A program made the translations under genes and the position numbers. From contig CALWTQ010000020.1 of NCBI GenBank assembly GCA_944384505.1, positions 1 through 50,785 on the forward strand: a DNA stretch of 50,785 bases. Reading direction: 5' to 3'. The notes below the pieces were generated by a model, which saw only the letters and a program-made list of their open reading frames with translations, was not told the DNA's origin and searched no databases. Source of the stretch: an uncultured Mediterraneibacter sp. (GTDB lineage Bacteria > Bacillota > Clostridia > Lachnospirales > Lachnospiraceae). How positions within the stretch are numbered: position 1 is the first letter of the stretch; each line of letters opens with the position of its first letter. This document shows positions 1 to 8,760 of the stretch, piece by piece.

Positions 1-132
1 GGCCTGCTAGATTTTCCGGATTCTGGAACGGAACATCGCACGGCTGTCCCCTTTCACAGAATACGTATCGCAAACCAACCGATCCGCTTCCGGACGTGAG
101 TCATAGAAAATGTTAGTGCACTAAATAGCTGA
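1..132 (-). repeat. Partial copy (one arm) of the ~345-bp long-hairpin repeat
   Basis: Read on the minus strand, this stretch aligns with the 5' arm of the complete copy at 26617-26962. Shared blocks in the same order include ACGTCCGGAAGCGGA, AAAGGGGAC/GAGGGGAC, and GAATCCGG followed a few bases on by ATCTA. Read on the plus strand, its end GTTAGTGCACTAAATAGCTG resembles the ends of both complete copies (for example GTTAGTGAACTTTATAGCTG at 27353-27372). The other arm and the apical loop would lie beyond the left edge of the window. The copy ends about 22 bp before the mutS -35 box. It is not coding in any convincing frame. Confidence 0.75.
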
Positions 133-153
133 AGAAAGATTTTATTTCTGCGG

Positions 154-182
154 TTGAACAGATTTCTTAAAAATGCTATAAT
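154..182 (+). promoter_or_regulatory. Sigma-A promoter for mutS
   Basis: TTGAAC at 154-159 and TATAAT at 177-182 are separated by 17 bp, and TGC just before the -10 makes an extended -10. The predicted start of transcription is near 189, giving a leader of roughly 77 nt before the GTG start of mutS at 266. This is close to consensus and is the only good promoter seen upstream of the mutS-mutL-miaA run. Confidence 0.8.
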
Positions 183-211
183 ACATCCGCAGAAAAAGTA
201 TGACTACCGGG

Positions 212-240
212 CGCGTGCGGCTTTATGCACGCGGCTTTTT
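212..240 (+). terminator. Intrinsic terminator or attenuator inside the mutS leader
   Basis: CGCGTGC (212-218) pairs perfectly with GCACGCG (227-233) across an 8-nt loop, and GCTTTTT follows directly. It lies between the mutS promoter (154-182) and the mutS start (266). Transcripts from that promoter must therefore pass it, which fits an attenuator rather than the end of an upstream gene. No ligand-binding domain is evident in the short leader. Confidence 0.65.
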
Positions 241-265
241 AACACGACGGCAAAGGAGTATGACT

Positions 266-2917
266 GTGGCGGAATTAACACCAATGATGAAGCAGTACAT
301 GGAGACGAAGTCCGAGTATCCGGACTGTATTCTCTTCTATAGATTGGGCGATTTTTACGAGATGTTTTTTGACGATGCGCTGACTGCGTCGAGGGAACTG
401 GAGATCACGCTGACCGGGAAGAACTGCGGCCAGGAAGAGCGGGCACCCATGTGCGGTGTCCCTTATCATGCTGTGGAGGGATATTTAAACCGCCTTGTCT
501 CCAGGGGATACAAGGTGGCGATCTGTGAGCAGGTAGAGGATCCGAAGACGGCGAAGGGCATTGTGAAGCGGGAAGTGGTTCGCATTGTAACGCCGGGAAC
601 TAATGTGGACGCCCAGGCTTTGGATGAGACAAAGAATAATTATATTATGTGTATTGTCTATATTGCGGACCGGTACGGGGTGTCCGTGGCGGATATTTCC
701 ACCGGGGATTATTTTGTGACGGAGATTCCGGACAGCGCGAAGCTGCTGGATGAGATCTATCGGTTTGCGCCTTCTGAGATTATCTGCAATGAGGCGTTCT
801 ATATGAGCGGCATGGATCTGGATGGGATGAAGGAGAGATTCGGCATGGCAATCTACTCGCTGGATTCCTGGTATTTTGACGATGCAGTGTGCAGACAGAA
901 GCTCCTGGAGCATTTCAAAGTGGCTTCTTTCGCGGGACTGGGGCTCGCGGATTACGACTGCGGCGTGATCAGCGCGGGCGCGCTTCTGCAGTACCTTCTG
1001 GAGACTCAGAAGAATTCTCTGTCCAACCTGACTCATATTACTCCTTATGCGGCCGGCCTGTATATGATGCTGGACAGCTCTACGCGGCGGAACCTGGAGC
1101 TGTGCGAGACGCTCAGGGAGAAGCAGAAGAGGGGTTCTCTTCTCTGGGTTCTGGATAAGACAAAGACTGCTATGGGAGCAAGAACTCTGAGAAAATATGT
1201 GGAACAGCCGCTTATTGATAAGGCAGAGATTGAGAGACGACTGGATGCAGTAGGGGAACTTAAAGAGCAGGCTATTTCCAGGGAGGAGATCCGGGAGTAT
1301 TTATCTCCTGTCTATGACCTGGAGCGTCTGATTACAAGGATTGCTTACGGCACTGCCAATCCCAGAGATCTGACTGCGTTCAGGGGCTCCCTTGAGATGC
1401 TGCCTCCGATCCGGTATATTCTGGAGGAGATGCAGTCGCCGCTTCTGAAAAATATATATGAAGACCTGGATCCGCTGGAGGATCTGTGCGGCCTGGTGAA
1501 AAACGCGATCCGTGAAGAGCCGCCTATTGTCATGAAAGAGGGCAATATTATCCGGGAAGGATATAATGAAGAGGTGGACAAGCTGCGCCGGGCAAAGTCG
1601 GACGGGAAGGAATGGCTTGCGAAGCTGGAGAATGACGAGCGGGAGAAAACAGGGATCAAAAATCTCCGGATCAAGTATAATAAAGTATTCGGATATTACC
1701 TTGAGGTGACAAATTCTTATAAGGATCTGGTGCCGGATTACTATACGCGCAAGCAGACGCTTGCCAATGCGGAGCGGTACATTACGCCTGAGCTGAAAGA
1801 ACTTGAGGATATGATCCTGGGCGCTGAGGACAAGCTTTATGCGCTGGAATATGAGCTTTACTGCCAGGTGAGGGATACGGTTGCGGCGGAAGTGGAAAGG
1901 ATTCAGAAAACGGCGAAGGCGGTCGCCGCGCTTGACGCGTTTGCCTCCCTTGCGCTTGTGGCTGAAAGGAATAATTATGTGCGCCCGAAGATCAATGAAA
2001 AGGGTGTTATCGATATAAAAGAGGGCCGGCATCCTGTGGTGGAGCAGATGATTCCCAATGACATGTTTATCTCAAACGATACTTATCTGGATGATAAAAA
2101 GCACCGGATTTCCATTATCACCGGGCCGAATATGGCGGGGAAATCCACCTATATGCGGCAGACCGCGCTGATTGCCCTGCTGGCGCAGGTAGGCTCCTTC
2201 GTCCCGGCGAAAAGCGCCAACATCGGGATCTCAGACCGGATTTTTACCAGGGTCGGCGCTTCGGATGACCTGGCTTCCGGGCAGAGCACGTTCATGGTAG
2301 AAATGACGGAAGTGGCGAATATCTTAAGAAACGCCACTTCGAAGAGCCTTCTGATCCTGGATGAGATCGGCCGGGGGACCAGCACATTTGACGGCCTTTC
2401 AATCGCGTGGGCTGTGGTAGAGTATATCAGCGACAGCCGGCTGCTGGGGGCAAAGACGCTTTTTGCGACTCATTATCATGAGCTGACCGAGCTGGAAGGG
2501 AAGATTGCAAATGTGAACAACTACTGCATCGCCGTGAAAGAAAAAGGGGACGACATTGTGTTCCTGCGCAAGATTGTAAAAGGCGGCGCGGATAAGAGTT
2601 ACGGAATCCAGGTGGCCAAGCTGGCCGGAGTCCCGGATCTGGTGATCGACAGGGCCAAAGAGATTGTGGAAGAATTAAGCGACGGAGACATTACCAACCG
2701 GGTCGGTGAGATTGCGGGCAGGGAAAAAGAAGTAAAGAAAAAGCCGAAAGTGAAGAAGTACGATGAAGTGGACATTGCGCAGATGTCGCTCTTTGACACG
2801 GTGAAAGACGACGATGTGTTAGAAGAACTGAAAAATCTTGACGTGGGAAATATGACGCCCATTGACGCGCTCAATACGATTTACCGGCTGCAGAATAAGC
2901 TGAAAAACCGCTGGTAA
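266..2917 (+). CDS. mutS: DNA mismatch repair protein MutS
   Basis: MutS dimers detect base mismatches and small loops and recruit MutL in an ATP-dependent way. The 883-residue length is normal for a bacterial MutS. The mismatch-reading Phe-x-Glu is F30/E32 (GDFYEMF), the Walker A GPNMAGKST is at about 620-628 and the Walker B acidic pair is D699/E700. The C-terminal helix-turn-helix and a short beta-clamp-like tail (QMSLF) follow. The open frame extends upstream to 200, but I chose GTG at 266. AAAGGAG (252-258) is 7 nt before it, whereas the ATG at 260 is only 1 nt from that site, and the resulting N-terminus MAELTPMMKQY is typical of the family. The gene heads a run with mutL and miaA, and a leader terminator may regulate it. 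Confidence 0.97.
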   Translation: MAELTPMMKQYMETKSEYPDCILFYRLGDFYEMFFDDALTASRELEITLTGKNCGQEERAPMCGVPYHAVEGYLNRLVSRGYKVAICEQVEDPKTAKGIVKREVVRIVTPGTNVDAQALDETKNNYIMCIVYIADRYGVSVADISTGDYFVTEIPDSAKLLDEIYRFAPSEIICNEAFYMSGMDLDGMKERFGMAIYSLDSWYFDDAVCRQKLLEHFKVASFAGLGLADYDCGVISAGALLQYLLETQKNSLSNLTHITPYAAGLYMMLDSSTRRNLELCETLREKQKRGSLLWVLDKTKTAMGARTLRKYVEQPLIDKAEIERRLDAVGELKEQAISREEIREYLSPVYDLERLITRIAYGTANPRDLTAFRGSLEMLPPIRYILEEMQSPLLKNIYEDLDPLEDLCGLVKNAIREEPPIVMKEGNIIREGYNEEVDKLRRAKSDGKEWLAKLENDEREKTGIKNLRIKYNKVFGYYLEVTNSYKDLVPDYYTRKQTLANAERYITPELKELEDMILGAEDKLYALEYELYCQVRDTVAAEVERIQKTAKAVAALDAFASLALVAERNNYVRPKINEKGVIDIKEGRHPVVEQMIPNDMFISNDTYLDDKKHRISIITGPNMAGKSTYMRQTALIALLAQVGSFVPAKSANIGISDRIFTRVGASDDLASGQSTFMVEMTEVANILRNATSKSLLILDEIGRGTSTFDGLSIAWAVVEYISDSRLLGAKTLFATHYHELTELEGKIANVNNYCIAVKEKGDDIVFLRKIVKGGADKSYGIQVAKLAGVPDLVIDRAKEIVEELSDGDITNRVGEIAGREKEVKKKPKVKKYDEVDIAQMSLFDTVKDDDVLEELKNLDVGNMTPIDALNTIYRLQNKLKNRW

Positions 2918-2950
2918 GTCAGATACAGCGGAATAAAAAGGAGGCGGACA

Positions 2951-5098
2951 ATGCCGCATATTCAGGTATTAGATCAGATTACAATCGACAAGATTGCCGC
3001 CGGGGAAGTGATCGAGCGCCCGGCTTCTATCGTAAAAGAACTGGTGGAGAACGCCATTGACGCAGGCGCGTCCTCCGTGACGGTGGAGATCAAGGACGGG
3101 GGGATCGCCCTGATCCGGGTGATGGACAACGGATGCGGGATCCCCTATGAGGAAGTGCGCAGCGCATTCCTGCGCCATTCCACCAGTAAGATCCGCAGCG
3201 TGGAAGATCTTGCGCATATCAGCTCTCTGGGGTTCAGGGGCGAGGCGCTTTCCAGCATCGCTGCGGTAACAAAAACAGAGCTGATTACAAAGCCGGAGGA
3301 GGCAGAGCTGGGGACCAGATATGTGATCGAAGGCGGAAAGGAGGTCTCTTTAGAAGAGACCGGAGCGCCGGACGGAACTACATTTCTCGTGCACCAGCTC
3401 TTCTACAATGTGCCGGCCAGAAGAAAGTTCTTGAAAACGCCTATGACTGAGGCGGGACATGTACAGGATCTTCTCATGCACCTGGCTCTGTCCCATCCGG
3501 AGGTGGCGTTCCTCTTTAAGAGCAACGGTCAGGAAAAGCTCCGGACTTCAGGAAACGGGAAATTAAAAGACGTGATCTACAATATATATGGGCGTGAAAT
3601 CGCGGCCAACCTTCTGGAAATTGATTACGAAAAGGGCGGCCTGCGCATTGCCGGATATCTCGGAAAGCCTGTGATTACCCGCGGAAACCGGAATTTTGAG
3701 AACTTTTTCGTGAACGGCAGATATGTGAAGAGCCCTATGATATCCAAAGCGCTGGAGGACGCTTACAGAGACTTTACCATGCAGCATAAGTTCCCGTTTG
3801 CTGTTCTTCACTTCCATGTGGATGGAGAGAAAATCGATGTGAATGTCCATCCGACAAAGATGGAGCTGAGGTTCCAGAGACAGCAGGAGGTATACGCTGC
3901 TGTTTTTGAAGGGGTGCACAGAACACTTCTGGAGCCGGAACTGATCCAGAGGGCGGAGGCGCCGCTGCCGATGGGAAAAGGGCCTTCCGCCAAAGGGGAT
4001 CAGAAAGAGAAAAAAGAGAGCCCGTTCCTGCTGCGTCCCAGACAGGAAAACGTTGTGCCGGAGCAGGGGGAAGCAAAAACAGAACCCGCAACAGAAACCG
4101 CTGAGAACGTTCCGGCGGCAGAAGAAACGAAGGAAGAGGTAAAAGACGAAGATTATTTTATCCGAAAAATGAGAGAGAGGGTTATGGCATACCATGAGCG
4201 TATGTCCTCGGCGGAAGTGTCTGACAGGAATGGGATATACCGCCCGGAGAAGCAGGCGGACCGGATCCGGGAAGCTGTGAATTACAGAACCGATGACGAA
4301 GAACAACCCATCAAAACGCAGAGGGAAGCTCCCCAGAATGAACTGCGGGATGTGCAGCCGGCGCCGGAAAGACCGCAGAGTGAACCGCGGGACGCGCAGC
4401 CGGCGCCGGAAAGGGCTCAGGACAAACTGAGTGAACATCCGCCGAAAAATCCGATGGACTCTGAGAAGCCGCGACAGCTCGACTTGTTTGAGGAGAATTT
4501 CTTAAAAAGGGATGTCCGGGCGGAGTATAAGCTAATCGGACAGGTGTTTGACACGTACTGGCTCGTAGAATTTCATGACAGCCTTTATATTATTGACCAG
4601 CATGCGGCCCATGAAAGGGTGCTGTATGAGCGCACGCTAAAGAGTATGAAGAACCGGGAATATACTTCTCAGTATTTAAGTCCGCCGATTATTCTGACGC
4701 TTTCTATGCAGGAGGCCGGACTGCTGGAGGAGAATATGGATCGTTTTTCGCGCATCGGGTTTGAGATAGAGCCTTTTGGACCGGAAGAATATGCGGTACG
4801 GGCAGTTCCGGACAATCTGTTTGGCATCGCGAAGAAGGATCTTCTTATGGAGATGATTGATGATCTCTCAGACGGACTGAATACGTCTATGACTCCGGAA
4901 CTGATTGATGAAAAGGTGGCTTCCATGTCCTGTAAAGCGGCGGTGAAAGGAAACAGCCGCCTCTCCGCGCAGGAGGTGGACGCATTGATCGGGGAACTGC
5001 TGACACTGGAGAATCCGTATCACTGTCCCCACGGACGTCCAACGATTATCGCAATGACGAAGAGGGAACTGGAAAAGAAGTTTAAGAGAATTGTTTGA
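2951..5098 (+). CDS. mutL: DNA mismatch repair protein MutL, endonuclease type
   Basis: MutL couples mismatch recognition by MutS to strand incision. The GHKL ATPase domain (about 1-330) shows ELVENAID with catalytic E33 and N34, DNGCGI and GFRGEAL. A poorly conserved linker (about 335-535) precedes the C-terminal dimerisation/nuclease domain. That domain carries the metal motif DQHAAHE (549-555), CKAAVKG near 661 and CPHGRP (692-697), the signature of MutL proteins that nick DNA themselves in organisms lacking MutH. The ATG is preceded by AAAAGGAGG, 33 nt after the mutS stop. The linker contains a 42-nt tandem repeat (4334-4417). Confidence 0.97.
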   Translation: MPHIQVLDQITIDKIAAGEVIERPASIVKELVENAIDAGASSVTVEIKDGGIALIRVMDNGCGIPYEEVRSAFLRHSTSKIRSVEDLAHISSLGFRGEALSSIAAVTKTELITKPEEAELGTRYVIEGGKEVSLEETGAPDGTTFLVHQLFYNVPARRKFLKTPMTEAGHVQDLLMHLALSHPEVAFLFKSNGQEKLRTSGNGKLKDVIYNIYGREIAANLLEIDYEKGGLRIAGYLGKPVITRGNRNFENFFVNGRYVKSPMISKALEDAYRDFTMQHKFPFAVLHFHVDGEKIDVNVHPTKMELRFQRQQEVYAAVFEGVHRTLLEPELIQRAEAPLPMGKGPSAKGDQKEKKESPFLLRPRQENVVPEQGEAKTEPATETAENVPAAEETKEEVKDEDYFIRKMRERVMAYHERMSSAEVSDRNGIYRPEKQADRIREAVNYRTDDEEQPIKTQREAPQNELRDVQPAPERPQSEPRDAQPAPERAQDKLSEHPPKNPMDSEKPRQLDLFEENFLKRDVRAEYKLIGQVFDTYWLVEFHDSLYIIDQHAAHERVLYERTLKSMKNREYTSQYLSPPIILTLSMQEAGLLEENMDRFSRIGFEIEPFGPEEYAVRAVPDNLFGIAKKDLLMEMIDDLSDGLNTSMTPELIDEKVASMSCKAAVKGNSRLSAQEVDALIGELLTLENPYHCPHGRPTIIAMTKRELEKKFKRIV
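4334..4417 (+). repeat. 42-nt tandem repeat inside mutL (two units)
   Basis: Two in-frame 14-codon units (4334-4375 and 4376-4417) encode QNELRDVQPAPERP and QSEPRDAQPAPERA, and a degenerate third start (QDKL) follows. They share the block GTGCAG/GCGCAG plus CCGGCGCCGGAAAG. The repeat sits in the disordered linker between the ATPase and nuclease domains, where length change should be tolerated. Confidence 0.85.
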
Positions 5099-5114
5099 GT
5101 GAGGATTATGTGAG

Positions 5115-6059
5115 ATGAAAAGACCACTTGTCATACTGGCCGGGCCTACGGCCGTGGGGAAGACAAAGGCGTCCATACAGCTGGCGGAGGAGATCGGGGC
5201 GGAGATTATATCCGCTGACTCCATGCAGGTGTACCGCCATATGGACATTGGTTCTGCCAAGATCACGCCGGAGGAAATGAACGGCATTCCCCACTATCTC
5301 GTAGATGTGCTGGAGCCGGAAGAAGAGTTTAATGTGGTGCGTTTCCAGCAGATGGCAAAGGCCGCTGCGGAGAAAATATGGAAAAAGGGGAAAATCCCCC
5401 TCGTTGTAGGCGGTACCGGGTTTTATATACAGGCGCTTCTGTACGATATTGATTTTACAGAAAATGACGGGGATGACACTTACAGAAGGGAACTGGAAGA
5501 GACTGCGGCTGAAAAAGGAGGGGAATATCTCTACGGACTGCTTAAGGAGGCGGATCCGGAGGCGGCCGGGCAGATTCATCCCAACAATATAAAGCGAATC
5601 ATCCGGGCGCTGGAATTCCATCAGCAGACCGGCGGGAAGATATCCGAACACAATGAAAAAGAGCGGGGGAAGGAGTCTCCCTACAACTACGTGTATTTCG
5701 TTCTTACTGACGAGAGAAGCAGACTTTATGAGCGGATTGACATGCGGGTGGATCAGATGATGGAGCAGGGGCTTCTGGAAGAAGTGCGCTATTTAAAAGA
5801 CCGGGGAGTGAGGAAAGATTCCACAGCCATGCAGGGGCTTGGATATAAGCAGCTGTATGCTTATCTGGAGGGAGAATATCCTCTTGATGAAGCTGTGCGT
5901 ATCATAAAGCGGGACACAAGGCATTTTGCCAAACGCCAGCTCACATGGTTTAAGAGGGAGCGGGATGTCATCTGGGCGGACCGTTCCGTGATCGGACAGG
6001 AAGACAGCGCTCTTGTGGAGTTTATGATTTCAGCGATTAACTCCAGAAATATAAGATAA
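5115..6059 (+). CDS. miaA: tRNA dimethylallyltransferase MiaA
   Basis: MiaA transfers a dimethylallyl group to N6 of A37 in tRNAs reading UNN codons, the first step toward ms2i6A. The P-loop GPTAVGKT is at residues 10-17, followed by the ISADSMQVYRHMDIG substrate motif, VGGTGFYIQALLY, and a C-terminal RDTRHFAKRQLTWF helix that contacts tRNA. The 314-residue length is normal. The gene starts 16 nt after mutL, and mutS-mutL-miaA is a widely conserved order, so co-transcription from the mutS promoter is likely. Confidence 0.97.
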   Translation: MKRPLVILAGPTAVGKTKASIQLAEEIGAEIISADSMQVYRHMDIGSAKITPEEMNGIPHYLVDVLEPEEEFNVVRFQQMAKAAAEKIWKKGKIPLVVGGTGFYIQALLYDIDFTENDGDDTYRRELEETAAEKGGEYLYGLLKEADPEAAGQIHPNNIKRIIRALEFHQQTGGKISEHNEKERGKESPYNYVYFVLTDERSRLYERIDMRVDQMMEQGLLEEVRYLKDRGVRKDSTAMQGLGYKQLYAYLEGEYPLDEAVRIIKRDTRHFAKRQLTWFKRERDVIWADRSVIGQEDSALVEFMISAINSRNIR

Positions 6060-6074
6060 AAGGACAGGAATAAA

Positions 6075-7385
6075 ATGACAGATAGAAAGATAGAAACAAT
6101 ATATGAACAGCTCGGCATATCCCGGGAGGTGTGGCAGTACGGGCAGAAAACAGAAGAGCAGCTGCATGAACGTTTTCAGGAGTTTGACTCTGTGGCGGAA
6201 TACAATCAGCTCAAAGTAATCCGGGCTATGCAGGAGAACCGGGTGAGCGAGGGCTGCTTTAATTATGCCAGCGGGTATGGGTACAATGATCAGGGCAGGG
6301 ATACGCTGGAGGCGGTGTATGCCTCTGCATTTCGCACAGAGGCTGCTCTTGTGCGTCCGCAGATCACGTGCGGCACTCATGCTCTGGCCCTGGCTCTCTC
6401 GGCGAACTTAAGGCCGGGGGATGAACTGCTGTCTCCTGCGGGCAAGCCCTATGACACGCTGGAGGAAGTGATTGGCATCCGTCCGTCCAGAGGATCTCTG
6501 GCGGAATATGGAGTTACTTACCGCCAGGTGGATCTCCTTGAGGACGGATATTTCGACTATCCGGCGATTGAAGCCGCATTGAATGAGAAAACGAAACTTG
6601 TGACAATTCAGCGGTCCAAAGGGTATCAGACGCGCCCCAGCTATTCTGTAGAAAAGATCGGTGAACTGATCGCGTTTATTAAGGAGCGGCGGCCGGATGT
6701 GATCTGCATGGTTGACAACTGTTACGGAGAATTCGTAGAGCGGATCGAGCCAAGCGATGTGGGTGCGGATATGATCGTCGGCTCCCTGATTAAGAATCCG
6801 GGCGGCGGCCTGGCTCCCATCGGAGGTTATATCGCGGGAAAAGAGGAACTGATTGAGAACTGCGCCTGCAGGCTGACTTCCCCGGGACTGGGAAGAGAAG
6901 TAGGCGCGTCGCTGGGAGTTATGCAGTCCTTTTACCAGGGATTTTTCCTCGCGCCGGATGTTGTCTGCGGCGCGTTAAAGGGTGCCGTATTTGCGGCAAA
7001 TATTTATGAGAAACTGGGGTATCCCGTGGTGCCGGACGGGAAGGAATCCAGACATGACATTATCCAGGCAGTGACATTAGGCTCTCCGGAAGGGGTTATC
7101 GCATTCTGCAAGGGAATCCAGGCGGCCGCGCCGGTGGACAGCTACGTCACTCCGGAACCATGGGCAATGCCGGGATATGACAGTGATGTGATTATGGCTG
7201 CAGGCGCGTTCGTCCAGGGATCCTCCATTGAACTGTCCGCGGACGGTCCGATCAAGCCGCCCTATGCAGTATATTTTCAGGGAGGGCTGACCTGGCATCA
7301 CGCGAAACTCGGGATCTTGAAATCCCTGCAGTCCATGGTGGATGCCGGTGTAATTGGGATCGAACGGATCCGCGAATTGATCTGA
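6075..7385 (+). CDS. PLP-dependent enzyme, YnbB/aluminium-resistance family
   Basis: This 436-residue protein belongs to the family often labelled aluminium resistance protein or methionine gamma-lyase-like, a fold-type I PLP enzyme group. The PLP-binding lysine is probably K240 in SLIKNPGGG. The loop RPQITCGTHALALAL and the MVDNCYGEF segment with its Asp fit the cofactor pocket. Homologues often lie near miaA or hflX in Firmicutes. The true substrate is not established, although sulfur amino acid lyase activity is the usual guess. It begins 15 nt after miaA and probably belongs to the same transcript. Confidence 0.88.
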   Translation: MTDRKIETIYEQLGISREVWQYGQKTEEQLHERFQEFDSVAEYNQLKVIRAMQENRVSEGCFNYASGYGYNDQGRDTLEAVYASAFRTEAALVRPQITCGTHALALALSANLRPGDELLSPAGKPYDTLEEVIGIRPSRGSLAEYGVTYRQVDLLEDGYFDYPAIEAALNEKTKLVTIQRSKGYQTRPSYSVEKIGELIAFIKERRPDVICMVDNCYGEFVERIEPSDVGADMIVGSLIKNPGGGLAPIGGYIAGKEELIENCACRLTSPGLGREVGASLGVMQSFYQGFFLAPDVVCGALKGAVFAANIYEKLGYPVVPDGKESRHDIIQAVTLGSPEGVIAFCKGIQAAAPVDSYVTPEPWAMPGYDSDVIMAAGAFVQGSSIELSADGPIKPPYAVYFQGGLTWHHAKLGILKSLQSMVDAGVIGIERIRELI

Positions 7386-7455
7386 GATTGTGCATGCGTG
7401 CAAAGCGGCTGCAAACAGCAGGGATCTAAGACGCGTGCTTAGGAGGTGTGGCAGT

Positions 7456-8736
7456 ATGAATACAGTTGCAGTAATCGGCGCTGGCGCGTCCGGTATGATG
7501 GCCGCCATAACAGCGGCAGATGCGGGCGCCAGAGTTGTTCTGATTGAGCACAAAGACCGGATTGGAAAGAAGATTCTCTCCACGGGAAACGGGAGATGCA
7601 ATTTTACAAATATCCATCAGGAGCCGGTGTGCTACCACTCGGAAAACCCATTGTTTCCCTGGAGGATTATTGAGAAGTTTAACGCCAGAGACACGATTTC
7701 ATTTTTTCTGCAGATTGGCGTATATTCAAAAAACAGGAACGGATACCTCTATCCCAACTCGGATCAGGCTTCCGCAGTCCTTGACGCTCTGAGGATGGAG
7801 ATAGATCGGCTTGGGATCGAGGTGAGAACCGGAACCGAGTGCAGAGAGATCTGCCCCGGGAAGCGGGGATTTAAGATCCGGGTACAGTCTGAAAGAGGAG
7901 AGTTTATCCGGGCGGACCGTGTGATCCTGTGCACCGGTTCAAAAGCCGCTCCTGTCACGGGATCGGACGGCTCGGGATATGCGCTGGCAAAAAGTCTGGG
8001 ACACCGGATTATCCCTGTTCTCCCGGCGTTGGTACAGCTCCGGTGTGAAGGCAGCTTCTTTAAATCAATTGCCGGCGTGCGCGCGGTCGGCACAGTGTCC
8101 GTCTGGTCCGGCATGGAATGCATTGCCAGGGATACTGGAGAAATCCAGCTCACAGATTATGGGATATCGGGGATCCCTGTTTTCCAGGTGAGCAGATATG
8201 CGGCTCAGCTCTTGTATGAAAAGAGAGAGGCGGAAGCGGTTCTTGACTTTATGCCGGACTTCACGAAAGAACAGACAGGAGCATTTTTAAGCGCGAGAGC
8301 TAAGACCCGCCCGGATAAGCCGCTGGAGATGTTTCTGATCGGACTATTTCATAAGAAGCTTTCCGATCTGTGGGTGCGATTATCCGGCATCGCCCGAGGA
8401 AAACATGCGGGTGATCTTACGGAAAAAGAGATTGAGAAACTGACAGGCCTGATCAAGGAGTTCCGTGTGCGGATCACCGGGACCAATTCCTTTGACCAGG
8501 CCCAGGTATGCCGGGGAGGCGTTGACACTTCGGAAGCAGATCCGGATACTCTGGAATCCAGGTATATACCGGGAGTGTATTTCGCCGGCGAGCTGCTGGA
8601 TGTGGACGGCATGTGCGGCGGCTACAACCTGCAGTGGGCGTGGAGCAGCGGGTATACAGCCGGCAGATGCGCGGCGGGAGAAAGCGCAGAATCAGCGGAA
8701 CCGTCCCGCCGTCAGGCGGCGAACGGGACGGAATAA
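7456..8736 (+). CDS. BaiN/HI0933-family NAD(P)/FAD-dependent oxidoreductase
   Basis: A flavoprotein of about 426 residues. The dinucleotide-binding motif VIGAGASG is at 6-13, the family motif GNGRCNFTN at about 48-56, and the C-terminal FAD contact GELLDVDGMCGGYNLQWAW is near the end. I start it at ATG 7456, which has AGGAGG at 7441-7446. The open frame from 7390 has no ribosome binding site. Family members include BaiN of bile-acid 7-dehydroxylating clostridia and HI0933, but most members are uncharacterised housekeeping proteins. No bai genes are near, so a bile-acid role is not supported here. It is followed closely by a second flavoprotein gene. Confidence 0.88.
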   Translation: MNTVAVIGAGASGMMAAITAADAGARVVLIEHKDRIGKKILSTGNGRCNFTNIHQEPVCYHSENPLFPWRIIEKFNARDTISFFLQIGVYSKNRNGYLYPNSDQASAVLDALRMEIDRLGIEVRTGTECREICPGKRGFKIRVQSERGEFIRADRVILCTGSKAAPVTGSDGSGYALAKSLGHRIIPVLPALVQLRCEGSFFKSIAGVRAVGTVSVWSGMECIARDTGEIQLTDYGISGIPVFQVSRYAAQLLYEKREAEAVLDFMPDFTKEQTGAFLSARAKTRPDKPLEMFLIGLFHKKLSDLWVRLSGIARGKHAGDLTEKEIEKLTGLIKEFRVRITGTNSFDQAQVCRGGVDTSEADPDTLESRYIPGVYFAGELLDVDGMCGGYNLQWAWSSGYTAGRCAAGESAESAEPSRRQAANGTE

Positions 8737-8760
8737 TCAGCCAGAAGAGAGGGAAACAGG

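Noticed and set aside
7456-8736. Bile-acid reductase BaiN
   Set aside because: Family membership alone does not show bile-acid activity, and no other bai genes are in the window.
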